Counted from the stretch's first letter, positions 8,068 through 18,074 are shown. The stretch: DNA of 37,863 nucleotides from Burkholderiales bacterium (GCA_016000195.1 JAECRO010000014.1:1-37863); one strand, 5' to 3'. Notes: generated by a model from the letters alone, not told the origin. Numbers and translations: made by a program.

Positions 8068-8736
8068 TCAGATCAGGCCAAACCAGCAGGCACGCTGGAC
8101 GGCAGCCAGTTTGTTGTCCACCTTGAGCTTGCTCATGGCGTTGGCCAGGTGAAAGTTGACGGTGCGCTCGCTGCACAGCAGGATTTCGCCGGTTTTGCGC
8201 GCGGTCATGCCCTGGAACGCCAGGTCCAGGCATTCGAGTTCGCGCGGGCTCAGGGGATTGCGCGCTTCAGCCAGCGCGCGCTTGAGCAAGGGCCAGATGT
8301 TGAGCGCCGACCAGGCGAGTTGCGACGGCTCGGTGCGGTCAGGCCACTGGCGTGCGCTGAACAGATAGCATTCAAAAGAACGGCCCACGGTGATCGGAAA
8401 GGCAATCCGCACGACGCTTTGAAAGCCATGCGCCAGCCACAGCCTGCGCCAGCGCCCCAGGTCTCCGTAAGCCGCCCTGGAAATATCCTGCCAGGCGACC
8501 AGGGGCGCATCGGAATCCCGCCAGGGCGCGCCGAAGTCCTGGCTGGCGGCCAGCGCGTGCGCCGCCTCCAGCAGCCGGGGCGGATGCAGGGCCAGCACCA
8601 GCCGGCTATCCTGTCCGGCAAAAGGGTCGGGACCCAGCACCAGCAGGGCTTCGACCGAGAATTCGCCCAGCGCGGACAGCCAGTCATTCATGATGCCGTC
8701 CAGGCAGACACTGTCAAAGTTAGCAGGTGATTGCAT
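8068..8736 (-). CDS. LuxR-type HTH transcriptional regulator beside the quorum-sensing genes
   Basis: This 222-residue regulator has a C-terminal LuxR/GerE helix-turn-helix (about residues 160-220) reading LSPRELECLDLAFQGMTARK then SERTVNFHLANAMSKL, the classical signature. The N-terminal half (about 15-145) has the size of an autoinducer-binding domain, but I cannot find the conserved Trp/Tyr/Asp set of acyl-homoserine-lactone receptors. The ligand is therefore unknown. It is transcribed divergently from the CqsS-like sensor kinase with under 100 bp between them. A LuxR-type box near the cqsA start (12470-12489) makes cqsA its most obvious candidate target, which is inference from position. 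Confidence 0.85.
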   Translation of the reverse strand: MQSPANFDSVCLDGIMNDWLSALGEFSVEALLVLGPDPFAGQDSRLVLALHPPRLLEAAHALAASQDFGAPWRDSDAPLVAWQDISRAAYGDLGRWRRLWLAHGFQSVVRIAFPITVGRSFECYLFSARQWPDRTEPSQLAWSALNIWPLLKRALAEARNPLSPRELECLDLAFQGMTARKTGEILLCSERTVNFHLANAMSKLKVDNKLAAVQRACWFGLI

Positions 8737-8825
8737 GGCTAGTTATCAGGAAGAACAGGGACAATGATTCTGGTTTCAAGGGTAAAAAGTGATTTTTCAA
8801 TACGCACGATTTGGCTAAGCGCCCG

Positions 8826-10103
8826 ATGCTAAAAATCCGCCGCACCTCACAGTTTTCACGCTATGTGCCGAGGCGGTGGACAGTTGCGCCCCTGGAGCCG
8901 ATTTTGCACGCGTCGCCATGGCGGCTGCGGCTGCTTGGCCTGGCAGCCATGCTGGGTCAGCCCCTGTTCGGATGGGTCTGGTCGAGTTGGTTAGTCCAAC
9001 CTTATGAAAACCTGTGGCTGCGTGGCCTGATGAGCTTATTGGGCGGAATATTGATTTTTCCTGCGATGAGCCGGGATTTTTCAAACCCGACAACCCAGAT
9101 ACTGGTCACGCTTGTGATGTGGATCGAGCTGCCCTTTTTTTTCAGCTGGATGTACCTGTGCAATGGCGGCAATGAACCATGGCTGGCAACGGTCTGTGCG
9201 GTGATTGTGTTTTATTACCATCTGACCGACTGGCGCCTTGCCACAGCAGGAATTTTCAGCGGGGCCTTGCTGGCGTGGGCCTTGTTCGTCTGGCTGATGC
9301 CCAATGGCGCACATTGGAGTGCCGTTGATGCAGTCGTCATCCTCTTCAGCTGGAGCTGCTCTATTTTGCTAGGCTTGTCGTCGGCCAACCTGCGGCGCGA
9401 GCACCTGGCCCACACTCTGACGACGATGGGCATCATGGCGCACGAATTGCGCACACCCCTGTCCACGGCCGCGCTGATCGGGGACGCCATGCAGATGGAA
9501 GTGCAGCGCCAGCCGGCGCATCCGCGCGCCGTGAAGCTCGAACAGCTGGGCGAGCGCCTGCATGCGCTGGTGCGCACCATGAACCACCAGATCGACACGC
9601 AGATCGCCAATGCCAAGCTGCTGCAGCTGCCGCGCCACACCGAAGCGGTCGATGCGGCGGCCCTGGTCGAAGAGGTCGTGGCGGCCTATCCCTACCCCTC
9701 GAACCGCCAGCGGGAGTGCGTCAAGGTGGTGATCCATGACAATTTCAGCTTTCTAGGCTCCCCGACCCAGTTTTCCCAGGTGCTGGGCAACCTGGTCAAG
9801 AACGCCCTGCATTCCCTGACCGCCGCCGACTCGTCCTATCCTCCAGGCGCGCTGCGGATCGAGCTGGACCGTGTGCTGAACCGTGGCCACATCAGCGTGG
9901 CGGACGACGGCGCCGGCATCGACCCGGCCTTGCTGGCGCACATCTTCAAACCCTTTTTCTCCAGCAACCGCAGCACCGGGCACGGGCTGGGCCTGGCTTT
10001 TTGCCAGCAGGTGGTGCATAGCGCGGGCGGCATCATCCAGGTCAAGTCAAGCCATGCCGTGGGGGCGATCTTCACGCTGATCCTGCCGATTGCGCCTGGC
10101 TGA
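8826..10103 (+). CDS. CqsS/LqsS-like membrane sensor histidine kinase
   Basis: This is the likely receptor for the alpha-hydroxyketone signal made by the nearby CqsA-like enzyme. The N-terminal half has about six membrane segments. It contains YENLWLR and ELPFFFSWMYLCN, which resemble the matching parts of Vibrio CqsS (YENLGLR and LPFFF, recalled from memory). The phospho-acceptor His is in MAHELRTP (residue 206 from the ATG at 8826). The ATPase domain shows NLVKNALHSL (N box), DDGAGID (G1) and GHGLGLAF (G2). Unlike Vibrio CqsS it lacks a fused receiver domain; a separate regulator follows 47 bp downstream. A TTG at 8811 could add five residues, and neither start has a clear ribosome site. 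Confidence 0.9.
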   Translation: MLKIRRTSQFSRYVPRRWTVAPLEPILHASPWRLRLLGLAAMLGQPLFGWVWSSWLVQPYENLWLRGLMSLLGGILIFPAMSRDFSNPTTQILVTLVMWIELPFFFSWMYLCNGGNEPWLATVCAVIVFYYHLTDWRLATAGIFSGALLAWALFVWLMPNGAHWSAVDAVVILFSWSCSILLGLSSANLRREHLAHTLTTMGIMAHELRTPLSTAALIGDAMQMEVQRQPAHPRAVKLEQLGERLHALVRTMNHQIDTQIANAKLLQLPRHTEAVDAAALVEEVVAAYPYPSNRQRECVKVVIHDNFSFLGSPTQFSQVLGNLVKNALHSLTAADSSYPPGALRIELDRVLNRGHISVADDGAGIDPALLAHIFKPFFSSNRSTGHGLGLAFCQQVVHSAGGIIQVKSSHAVGAIFTLILPIAPG

Positions 10104-10150
10104 TCGCCACCGATGCGTCATTTTCAATTACCGTCACAAGGCCTCCACCC

Positions 10151-11143
10151 ATGTCTTTTTCACTTTACCGCCGCCCCGGAGGCGTGATCTTTCTCGATGA
10201 CGACCGGGACTATCTTGAAATGCTGGGCGAAGTCATGCCGCCCGACTGGTATGTGCGCCTGTTCCTGCGGCCCATTGCCTGCATCGAGCAGTTGCAGCAC
10301 GACATCCAGCCCCGGGAAGCAGACGCCTGGGCGCAGCAGGAAATCATCAACCGCTGGCGCGAGGGCGCCCTGCTGATCCCGCAAATCCTTCAATACTGGC
10401 GCAAGGACGGAGCGGCGCGATTTGCGTTTGCGCAGGTCGCCGTGGTGGACTACGCCATGCCGGCCATGAGCGGGCTGCGGGTGCTGGGCGAGCTGACGCA
10501 ATGGCCGGGCTCGCGTATTTTGCTCACCGGCCGCGCCGATGAGCAGCTCGCGGTATCGGCCTTCAACCGGGGGCTGATCAACCAGTTCATCCCCAAGCAG
10601 TCCCCGGACCTGCGCCTGCGCGTGACCGGCGCCGTGCAGGACTTGCGCCATCACCCGGACGAGCGCCAGCAGCAGATCTGGCGCGCCACCCTCTCGCCCC
10701 GCCAGCATGCGCTGCTGTTCGACCCGCTGATTGCCGAGGCGCTGCAAAGCCTGCTGCGCCGGCAGGGCTGGATAGAACACATCGTCATTGGCGCGCCCTT
10801 CGGCGTGCTCGCGCTGGACGCCCGGGGGGCCGCCAGCTGGCTGCAGCTTGAGCCGGCCGACAACCTGCCCGAACTGGCGGACATGGCCTTGTCCCAGGGC
10901 TGGGATGCGGCCACCGTGCAGGACATCCGGGCCGGCAGCAAACTCATTGACCTGGAGCTGCAGCTGGCGCTGGGCGACAGCCAGCGGCCCGGGCCGCGCG
11001 AGTCGCTGGTCATGACGGGCAATGCAGGCCTGCTCTACGCCGCCATTTTCAGCCTTGGCGAGGCGTTCAGCCCCGGCCTGGCGGCCAGTTACGAGCGTTT
11101 CCTGGCCAACCATGGCGAAAGACGGCTGCAGGAGCAGGATTAA
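10151..11143 (+). CDS. LqsR-like response regulator
   Basis: This 330-residue response regulator probably accepts phosphate from the sensor kinase just upstream, in the same operon. The receiver domain is unusual: the acidic pocket LDDDRDY is near residue 15, but the phospho-acceptor Asp100 (VVDYAMP) comes late, after a long insertion between the second and third strands. The conserved Lys follows in FIPKQSP. The C-terminal half (about 170-330) is not a recognisable DNA-binding domain. Length, late Asp and the unassigned output region resemble LqsR of Legionella and its Janthinobacterium counterpart. Its stop overlaps the convergent cqsA stop inside a shared TTAA (11140-11143). Confidence 0.85.
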   Translation: MSFSLYRRPGGVIFLDDDRDYLEMLGEVMPPDWYVRLFLRPIACIEQLQHDIQPREADAWAQQEIINRWREGALLIPQILQYWRKDGAARFAFAQVAVVDYAMPAMSGLRVLGELTQWPGSRILLTGRADEQLAVSAFNRGLINQFIPKQSPDLRLRVTGAVQDLRHHPDERQQQIWRATLSPRQHALLFDPLIAEALQSLLRRQGWIEHIVIGAPFGVLALDARGAASWLQLEPADNLPELADMALSQGWDAATVQDIRAGSKLIDLELQLALGDSQRPGPRESLVMTGNAGLLYAAIFSLGEAFSPGLAASYERFLANHGERRLQEQD

Positions 11144-12405
11144 GCACCGGCTTGCCCGGCTCCAGCTCCGGCCCGGGCGCGGCGCGCGATGGGCCAGTCC
11201 CAGGGCTTGAGGATGGGCGCGATCTCCCGGGCGGTCTGCTCGATCCGGTCCATCTCGGAGCCGGTCAGTCCGGCATTGAGCGTCAGCCGCACCATGGCCC
11301 GGTTGCGGCTGGTGGCTGGCGCGCAGAAGATGGCGCCAAAGACCTGACGCTCTTCCAGATGGTCGCGAAGCACCGCAGTAGCCGGCTCGGTCCCGGCTTC
11401 CAGCGCAATGATCTGCTGGCTGCCCTGGTGAATCGGGTAGCCCATGCTTGAGAGGCTGGCGCGCAGCCGGCGCGTGTTGGCATGCAGCCGCACCCGCTCG
11501 GCGTCGCTGCGGCGGACCACTTCCAGCGTGGCCGCCAGACCGGCAATCTCATGCGGCAGCAGGCAGGAGCTGAAAATATTCGGATAGCTGTTATGCAGCA
11601 CGTAATAACGCAGTTCGGCCGGAATGGTGAAGAATCCGGCCCGGCCGGCAAACGCCTTGGCCAGGCTGGCGGTGATGAAATGCACCCGGTCGGTCAGGCC
11701 CAGCTCGGCGCACAGCCCGGCGCCCTGCGGGCCGTGGGTGCCCAGCGAATGCGACTCGTCCACCAGAATCGTGCAGCCATGCTGCTCGACCACCTCGACC
11801 ATCTCCACCAGCGGGCACAAGGCGCCCGTGGTGCTGTAGACCGAATCCACCACCACAATGCCGGGTCCGTGGCGGGCAATCATGCGCGCGAGATGCGCCG
11901 GGTCATTGTGGCGAAACGCATAGGCCGGCGCACGCGCGGCATGCACGCCTTCCCACAAGGAAGTATGGGCCAGGCTGTCAAGGTAAACCGGGGTTTGATC
12001 GTCGGCAATCGCCTGCAGCAATCCGACATTGGCCGAATAGCCCGACTGGCAGACAAAGCCATCTTCCTTGCCCACCCAGGCCGCCAGGGAGGCCTCCAGG
12101 GTTCGGCACGGGTGGGCATCCAGCAGGAAAACACCCGACTGGATCACGCTTTCATTGCTGTGTTGCAGGTTGGCGATTTGGGCCCGGACAATGTCCGGAT
12201 TGCCTGAGATGCCCAGGTAATCATTGCCATCAAGCCGGATCGAGTTTGATCCGGGATTGCGGCCATGCAGGATGGGTTTTCCACCCCACTGGGTTTTCCA
12301 GTGCTCCATGAACTTCTGCTCAAACCGCTCGCGCAGGCGGGGCAGCAGGGGTGGATTGAGGTAAGCGCGGGGCGCGATGGGAAGGGTGCGGTCGAGTACT
12401 TGCAT
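11140..12405 (-). CDS. cqsA: CqsA/LqsA-type alpha-hydroxyketone autoinducer synthase
   Basis: This 421-residue PLP enzyme belongs to the alpha-oxoamine synthase family. CqsA-type members join an acyl-CoA to an amino donor to give CAI-1-like signals. Visible features are the LDGNDYLGISGNP block near 58-70, His147 in LAHTSLWEG, Asp216 in VDESHSLGTHG and the PLP-binding Lys250 in TASLAKAFAGRAG. The SLAK-xF-xxRAG motif and the context (sensor kinase and LqsR-like regulator alongside) favour CqsA over KBL, BioF or HemA. AAGGAG lies about 10 bases before the ATG at 12405. It is transcribed toward the response regulator and has its own promoter region carrying a LuxR-type box. The exact signal structure cannot be read from sequence. 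Confidence 0.92.
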   Translation of the reverse strand: MQVLDRTLPIAPRAYLNPPLLPRLRERFEQKFMEHWKTQWGGKPILHGRNPGSNSIRLDGNDYLGISGNPDIVRAQIANLQHSNESVIQSGVFLLDAHPCRTLEASLAAWVGKEDGFVCQSGYSANVGLLQAIADDQTPVYLDSLAHTSLWEGVHAARAPAYAFRHNDPAHLARMIARHGPGIVVVDSVYSTTGALCPLVEMVEVVEQHGCTILVDESHSLGTHGPQGAGLCAELGLTDRVHFITASLAKAFAGRAGFFTIPAELRYYVLHNSYPNIFSSCLLPHEIAGLAATLEVVRRSDAERVRLHANTRRLRASLSSMGYPIHQGSQQIIALEAGTEPATAVLRDHLEERQVFGAIFCAPATSRNRAMVRLTLNAGLTGSEMDRIEQTAREIAPILKPWDWPIARRARAGAGAGQAGA

Positions 12406-12469
12406 GGGGCTGCTCCTTGGTTAAAGACAGCCTCATTGAAAACGTCCCTATGGATATTCTTGCCTTGCC

Positions 12470-12489
12470 CCCTGTTAGAACTGACAGGT
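12470..12489 (-). promoter_or_regulatory. LuxR-type (lux/las-like) box upstream of cqsA
   Basis: The site CCCTGTTAGAACTGACAGGT is a near-palindrome with the canonical CTG-N10-CAG core. It reads ACCTGTCAGTTCTAACAGGG toward cqsA, close to las/rhl-type boxes of Pseudomonas. Its inner edge is 65 bases upstream of the cqsA start codon, a plausible activating position. A LuxR-HTH gene (8068-8736) is in the same cluster. Binding is inferred. Confidence 0.6.
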
Positions 12490-12546
12490 TGTTGCCATCA
12501 ACACATCCTGAAACATGCTTGCACCGTGTTAGTGCATTGCGCTTTT

Positions 12547-12987
12547 TTATTTCTGCATCCAGGGCAAGCCCCGCAGGCGCCAGCCGCCCAGGCGGCCGCG
12601 CTGCGCCTGCCCGTCAGCGTCGCCTTCAAAACCTTCGAGGATGTTGTAGGCCTCCAGCCCCAGCTCCGCAGCCCGGCGGGCCGCAGCCACGGAGCGCACG
12701 CCGCTGCGGCACAAAAACACCACTTTCCGGCCGTCGGGCACGGCCGCTTTCAGCGCCTCGTCAAAGCCGGCATTCAGGGCCATGCCCGGCCACTGCTTCC
12801 AGGCCACGGCCACGGCGCCCGGCACAAAGCCGACCCATTCGCGCTCGGCATCGGTGCGCACATCGACCAGCACCGCATCGCCCGACTGCAGCCATTGCCA
12901 GGCCAGCGGCGGCGCAATGTCGCCGGCGTAGCCGCTGGCCGCTTGCACCTGCTGCCCGGAAGGATCGAAAAGGGGATCGGTTTTCAT
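12547..12987 (-). CDS. Rhodanese-like domain protein
   Basis: This is a single-domain rhodanese of 146 residues, usually a sulfur-transfer protein carrying a persulfide on its active-site Cys. It shows the domain hallmarks LVDVRTDAEREWVGFVPGA (start of the fold) and the active-site loop VFLCRSGVRS with its Cys, then LGLEAYNILEGFEGD near the C-terminus. I chose the ATG at 12987 because AGGAG lies 8 bases upstream; an upstream start at 13053 is open but has no ribosome site. The N-terminal leader KTDPLFDPSGQ is short and has no signal peptide, so it is probably cytoplasmic. It is divergent from ppk2. A metabolic partner cannot be inferred from the neighbours. Confidence 0.88.
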   Translation of the reverse strand: MKTDPLFDPSGQQVQAASGYAGDIAPPLAWQWLQSGDAVLVDVRTDAEREWVGFVPGAVAVAWKQWPGMALNAGFDEALKAAVPDGRKVVFLCRSGVRSVAAARRAAELGLEAYNILEGFEGDADGQAQRGRLGGWRLRGLPWMQK

Positions 12988-13052
12988 GAAAACTCCTGTG
13001 ATGGATGAAGTGAAAGCCTGACTGCCCTCACCCCGCTCAGGGCGGTGCGTCA

Positions 13053-13082
13053 AGCCTGAAAATCAGTGTATTCGTTCAGGCT
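13053..13082. promoter_or_regulatory. Inverted repeat between rhodanese and ppk2 genes
   Basis: AGCCTGAA (13053-13060) and TTCAGGCT (13075-13082) form a perfect 8-bp inverted repeat with a 14-bp spacer in the divergent intergenic region. It could be an operator for either gene; no regulator is assigned. Confidence 0.35.
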
Positions 13083-13166
13083 GCGCAGGCCGAGAGCCGG
13101 AAAATTGTGCAGAAAAACCGGGCAGCATGGAAAAACCGATGCCAGCGTGCAAAATCATTTCAAAAA

Positions 13167-13213
13167 CCTACCCAAACCTACCCAAACCTACCCAAACCTA
13201 CCCAAACCTACCC
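13167..13213 (+). repeat. Tandem decamer repeat in the ppk2 leader
   Basis: Four perfect copies of CCCAAACCTA (13171-13210), with partial units (CCTA before, CCC after), form a direct array of period 10 that ends about 30 bases before the ppk2 start codon. A T-rich tract (13214-13231) separates it from the ribosome site. A period of 10 is near one helical turn. It is not CRISPR (no spacers) and is not in a supported reading frame. Confidence 0.85.
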
Positions 13214-13242
13214 TTTTTCTGGCCTTTTTTCCTGGAGACAAG

Positions 13243-14151
<909 letters not shown>

Positions 14152-14202
14152 AGGGCTGAACGCGTGTCAAGCGGCGCCCCACAGCGCCCGCCCGAGCTGA
14201 TC

Positions 14203-14276
14203 TAAAGCATTTACAGCCTTTTGCGCAATACCAGCCTGCGCAAGCAGCTATTCTTTTAATAGCAATAGCTGTTTAA
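14203..14276 (-). repeat. Dispersed intergenic repeat copy downstream of ppk2
   Basis: This copy contains TTGCGCAATACCAGCCTGCG and AGCAGCTATTCTTTTAATAG and ends close to the stop codon of the livF remnant. It is a diverged member of the family seen at 7154, 18976, 19080, 23821, 30202, 31698, 33116 and 36068. Confidence 0.6.
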
Positions 14277-14278
14277 GA

Positions 14279-14473
14279 TCAATGCCCGCCGCCCAGACAG
14301 GCCACCCTCACCGCCGGGTCGTCGCGCAGCTTGTCGGCTTCGCCATGCACTGAAATGCGGCCGTTTTCCAGCACGTAGCCGTAGTCGGCCACTTTCAGCG
14401 CGGCGGCGGCGAACGGCTCAACCAGCAGCATGGTGACGCCGCGCGACTTCAGGCCGGCAATGATGCGGAACAC
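14279..14473 (-). pseudogene. livF: LivF (branched-chain amino acid ABC transporter ATPase) C-terminal remnant
   Basis: The last ~64 codons of a LivF-type ATPase remain. They read GVTMLLVEPFAAAALKVADY then YVLENGRISVHG and end YLGGGH-like as CLGGGH followed by TGA. In intact LivF the segment is LLVEQ (H-loop region); here Q is P. Walker A, signature and Walker B regions are absent, and the sequence joins abruptly near 14475 to the icmF promoter region. It is not functional. LivF normally energises uptake of branched-chain amino acids. Confidence 0.75.
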
Positions 14474-14584
14474 CTTTCAGCACCCTTGACAAAAAACGTT
14501 CGGGTTAACCCTTTGTTCAACGGCCTGAAAAAATCGGGCCGCTGATTGAAAAAAGTGGCGTTATTTCCCCACCGCTGTAAGTTG

Positions 14585-14600
14585 ACGTTTACGTAAACGT
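14585..14600. promoter_or_regulatory. Perfect 16-bp palindrome in the icmF promoter
   Basis: ACGTTTACGTAAACGT is a perfect palindrome 60 bases upstream of the icmF ATG, preceded by TTG and followed by AAT. It resembles, as far as I recall, operators of MerR-type regulators of acyl-CoA and branched-chain amino acid catabolism (the LiuR type). No such regulator gene lies in the window. A -35-like TTGACA lies further upstream at 14486-14491. Confidence 0.6.
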
Positions 14601-14659
14601 AATATCATGGCGTTTTGGCACCCCAGGGTGCTTTTTGCCACCCCGAGGAGACACTTTCC

Positions 14660-17600
14660 ATGACCGACCTGTCCGCCGACTACAAGGCTCTTGCCAGCTA
14701 CCGCCCCACGAACAAGGTGCGCTTCATCACCGCCGCCAGCCTGTTCGACGGGCACGACGCGGCCATCAACATCATGCGGCGCATCCTGCAGGGCATGGGC
14801 GCCGAGGTGGTGCATCTGGGCCACAACCGCAGCGTCGATGAAGTCGTGACGGCCGCGCTGCAGGAAGACGCACAGGGCATCGCCATCAGCTCCTACCAGG
14901 GCGGGCATGTGGAGTATTTCAAGTACATGGTGGACTTGCTCAAGAGCCGGGGCGGCGAGCACATCCAGGTCTTCGGCGGCGGCGGCGGCGTCATCGTCGG
15001 GCCGGAAATCCGCGAACTCCAGGCCTACGGCGTGGCGCACATCTTCAGCCCCGAGGACGGCCAGCGCATGGGCCTGCAAGGCATGATCGGCGAGATGGTG
15101 ATGCGCTGCGACAAGGATTTGAGCGGTTTTGCGCCCACCGGCATCGAGGCCATCGAAGGCCACGGCGAGATGAACTGGCGGGCGCTGGCCCAGCTCATCA
15201 CCGCGCTTGAAGATGGCAAGGCAAATGTGGCGCTGGTGCAGGCGGTGCGGGCGCAGGCTGCTATGAAAAAGATACCTGTTCTGGGCATCACCGGCACCGG
15301 CGGCGCGGGCAAGTCGTCGCTCACCGACGAGCTGATCCGCCGCCTGCGGCTGGACCAGGGCGACCAGTTGCGCGTGGCCCTCATCAGCATCGACCCGTCG
15401 CGCCGCAAGAGCGGCGGCGCGCTGCTGGGCGACCGCATCCGCATGAACGCCATCAACCCGTGGAGCCAGGGCCAGCGCGTCTTCATGCGCTCGCTGGCCA
15501 CGCGCGACTTCGGCTCGGAAATCAGCAAGGCGCTGCCCGACGTGATTGCCGCCTGCAAGGCCGCCGGCTTTGACCTGATCATCGTCGAAACCTCCGGCAT
15601 CGGCCAGGGCGACGCGGCCATCGTGCCGCATGTCGATGTGCCGATGTACGTCATGACGCCCGAGTTCGGCGCGGCCAGCCAGTTAGAGAAAATCGACATG
15701 CTGGACTTTGCCGAGTTCGTCGCCATCAACAAGTTCGACCGCAAGGGCTCGCTCGACGCCCTGCGCGACGTGGCCAAGCAGGTGCAGCGCAACAAGGAAG
15801 CCTGGACCCTGCCTGCCGACCAGATGCCGGTGTTCGGCACCATGGCCGCGCGCTTCAACGACGACGGCGTGACCGCGCTCTACCAGGCGCTGAAAGTCCG
15901 CCTGGGCGCGCTGGGCCTGCGTTTGACCGACGGCACGCTGCCGCTGGTGGCGGTGCGCCACAGCACCAACCAGACGCCGGTGGTGCCCGCCGCCCGCACC
16001 CGCTACCTGGCCGAGATCACCGACACGGTGCGCGGCTACAAGCAGCGCGGGCAGGCGCAGGCCCGGCTGGCCCGGGAAATCCAGCAGCTGCGCGCAGCCG
16101 CCGCCATGCTGACCGTCGGCAAACCCGACCGCGCCCAGGCCGCCGAAGCCGCCATCGACCTGGCCGTCGAGCGCGAACAAATCCAGGATCCATCAGCCAA
16201 AAAGCTGCTCGCCCAATGGCCCGAGATGCAAAAAGCCTATGCCGGCGACGAGTACGTGGTGAAAATCCGCAACAAGGAAATCCGCACCGCGCTGACCAGC
16301 AAATCGCTCTCCGGCACCACCATCCGCAAAGTCTGCCTGCCCAAGTACGAAGACCACGGCGAAATCCTCAAGTGGCTGGTGCTGGACAACGTGCCGGGCA
16401 GCTATCCCTACACCGCCGGCACCTTTGCCTTCAAGCGCGAGGGCGAAGACCCGACGCGCATGTTCGCCGGCGAGGGCGACCCGTTCCGTACCAACACGCG
16501 CTTCAAGCTGCTGAGTTCGGGCATGGCCGCCAAGCGCCTGTCCACCGCCTTTGACTCGGTCACGCTCTACGGCAACGACCCCGACCCGCGCCCGGACATC
16601 TACGGCAAGGTCGGCAACTCGGGCGTTTCAATCGCCACGCTGGACGACATGAAGGTGCTGTACGGCGGCTTCGACCTGTGCAGCCCGAGCACCAGCGTCA
16701 GCATGACCATCAACGGCCCGGCGCCCAGCATCCTGGCCATGTTCATGAACACCGCCATCGACCAGAATACGACCAAGTTCAAGGCGGACAACGGCCGCGA
16801 GCCGACCGACACCGAGATCGAAAAAATCCGCGAATGGGTGCAGGCCAACGTGCGCGGCACGGTGCAGGCCGACATCCTGAAGGAAGACCAGGGCCAGAAC
16901 ACCTGCATTTTCAGTACCGAGTTCAGCCTGAAGGTGATGGGCGACATTGCCGAATACTTCGTGCATCACAACGTGCGCAACTTCTACAGCGTGTCGATCA
17001 GCGGCTACCACATCGCCGAAGCCGGCGCGAACCCGATCAGCCAGCTGGCCTTCACGCTGTCCAACGGCTTCACGTTTGTCGAAGCGTATCTGGCGCGCGG
17101 CATGCACATTGACGACTTCGCGCCGAATCTGTCGTTCTTCTTCAGCAACGGCATGGACCCCGAATACACCGTGATGGGCCGCGTGGCGCGCCGCATCTGG
17201 GCCGTGGCGATGAAGGAAAAGTACGGCGCGAATGAACGCTCGCAAAAACTGAAGTACCACATTCAGACCTCGGGCCGCAGCCTGCACGCGCAGGAAATCC
17301 AGTTCAACGACATCCGCACCACGCTCCAAGCCTTGATTGCGATCTACGACAACTGCAACAGCCTGCACACCAACGCCTTCGACGAAGCCATCACCACGCC
17401 GACCGAAGACAGCGTGCGCCGCGCCATGGCAATCCAGCTCATCATCAACCGCGAATGGGGTCTGGCGAAGAACGAAAACCCGTCACAGGGCGCGTTCATC
17501 ATCGAAGAATTGACCGAACTGGTCGAGGAAGCCGTGCTGACCGAATTCCAGAACATCTCCGACCGGGGCGGCGTGCTCGGCGCGATGGAAACCGGCTACC

Positions 17601-17953
17601 AGCGCGGCCGCATCCAGGACGAGTCGATGCACTACGAGATGCTGAAACACACCGGCGAGCTGCCGATCATCGGCGTCAACACCTTCCGCAACCCGCACGG
17701 CGACGCGGTGCATGACAAGCTCGAACTCGCCCGCTCGACCGACGAGGAAAAGCAAAGCCAGCTCCAGCGGCTGGCGGATTTCCACACCCGCCACGCGGAA
17801 GCCGCCCCGGCGCAGCTCAAGCGCCTGCAGCAGGCGGTGATAGCGAACAAGAACGTCTTCGCGGTGCTGATGGACGCGGTGCGCGTCTGCTCGCTCGGGC
17901 AGATCACGAATGCGCTGTTCGAGGTCGGCGGGCAGTACCGGCGCAATATGTAA
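14660..17953 (+). CDS. icmF: Fused isobutyryl-CoA mutase (IcmF), B12-dependent
   Basis: IcmF interconverts isobutyryl-CoA and n-butyryl-CoA using adenosylcobalamin and carries its own G-protein chaperone. The 1,097 residues show the three expected parts. The B12-binding domain (about 15-150) has the cobalamin His in FDGHDAAIN (His32). The MeaI-type GTPase (about 200-420) has Walker [10 protein letters not shown] from residue 212 and [10 protein letters not shown]. The mutase barrel runs from about 520 to the end with [18 protein letters not shown]. Plain methylmalonyl-CoA mutases have Arg rather than Ala after GYHI, so a related branched acyl-CoA specificity is possible. GAGGAG precedes the ATG. 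Remnants of branched-chain transporter genes lie on both sides, and a terminator follows. Confidence 0.95.
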   Translation: MTDLSADYKALASYRPTNKVRFITAASLFDGHDAAINIMRRILQGMGAEVVHLGHNRSVDEVVTAALQEDAQGIAISSYQGGHVEYFKYMVDLLKSRGGEHIQVFGGGGGVIVGPEIRELQAYGVAHIFSPEDGQRMGLQGMIGEMVMRCDKDLSGFAPTGIEAIEGHGEMNWRALAQLITALEDGKANVALVQAVRAQAAMKKIPVLGITGTGGAGKSSLTDELIRRLRLDQGDQLRVALISIDPSRRKSGGALLGDRIRMNAINPWSQGQRVFMRSLATRDFGSEISKALPDVIAACKAAGFDLIIVETSGIGQGDAAIVPHVDVPMYVMTPEFGAASQLEKIDMLDFAEFVAINKFDRKGSLDALRDVAKQVQRNKEAWTLPADQMPVFGTMAARFNDDGVTALYQALKVRLGALGLRLTDGTLPLVAVRHSTNQTPVVPAARTRYLAEITDTVRGYKQRGQAQARLAREIQQLRAAAAMLTVGKPDRAQAAEAAIDLAVEREQIQDPSAKKLLAQWPEMQKAYAGDEYVVKIRNKEIRTALTSKSLSGTTIRKVCLPKYEDHGEILKWLVLDNVPGSYPYTAGTFAFKREGEDPTRMFAGEGDPFRTNTRFKLLSSGMAAKRLSTAFDSVTLYGNDPDPRPDIYGKVGNSGVSIATLDDMKVLYGGFDLCSPSTSVSMTINGPAPSILAMFMNTAIDQNTTKFKADNGREPTDTEIEKIREWVQANVRGTVQADILKEDQGQNTCIFSTEFSLKVMGDIAEYFVHHNVRNFYSVSISGYHIAEAGANPISQLAFTLSNGFTFVEAYLARGMHIDDFAPNLSFFFSNGMDPEYTVMGRVARRIWAVAMKEKYGANERSQKLKYHIQTSGRSLHAQEIQFNDIRTTLQALIAIYDNCNSLHTNAFDEAITTPTEDSVRRAMAIQLIINREWGLAKNENPSQGAFIIEELTELVEEAVLTEFQNISDRGGVLGAMETGYQRGRIQDESMHYEMLKHTGELPIIGVNTFRNPHGDAVHDKLELARSTDEEKQSQLQRLADFHTRHAEAAPAQLKRLQQAVIANKNVFAVLMDAVRVCSLGQITNALFEVGGQYRRNM

Positions 17954-17987
17954 TCGACCGGCACAGCCCGGATTTCCGGGCGTGAAA

Positions 17988-18037
17988 AAACCCGGACAAC
18001 CCCAGCGGATCGCGCTTGGGTTTGTCCGGGTTTCTTT
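17988..18037 (+). terminator. Intrinsic terminator after icmF
   Basis: AAACCCGGACAA (17988-17999) pairs perfectly with TTGTCCGGGTTT (18022-18033), with further GC pairing inward, followed by CTTTTTG. The A-rich 5' flank would let it act on the convergent small gene as well. A smaller hairpin (GCCCGGATTTCCGGGC) precedes it. Confidence 0.8.
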
Positions 18038-18074
18038 TTGGCAGAGCGCAAAAGGCGCCAGCCAAATCCGTGGC

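Noticed and set aside
13171..13210. Decamer array considered as CRISPR
   Set aside because: Units are contiguous with no spacers and no cas genes are nearby.
14480..14659. Cobalamin riboswitch upstream of the B12-dependent icmF
   Set aside because: The space holds a palindrome and part of a transporter remnant; no B12-box-like conserved core was recognised.
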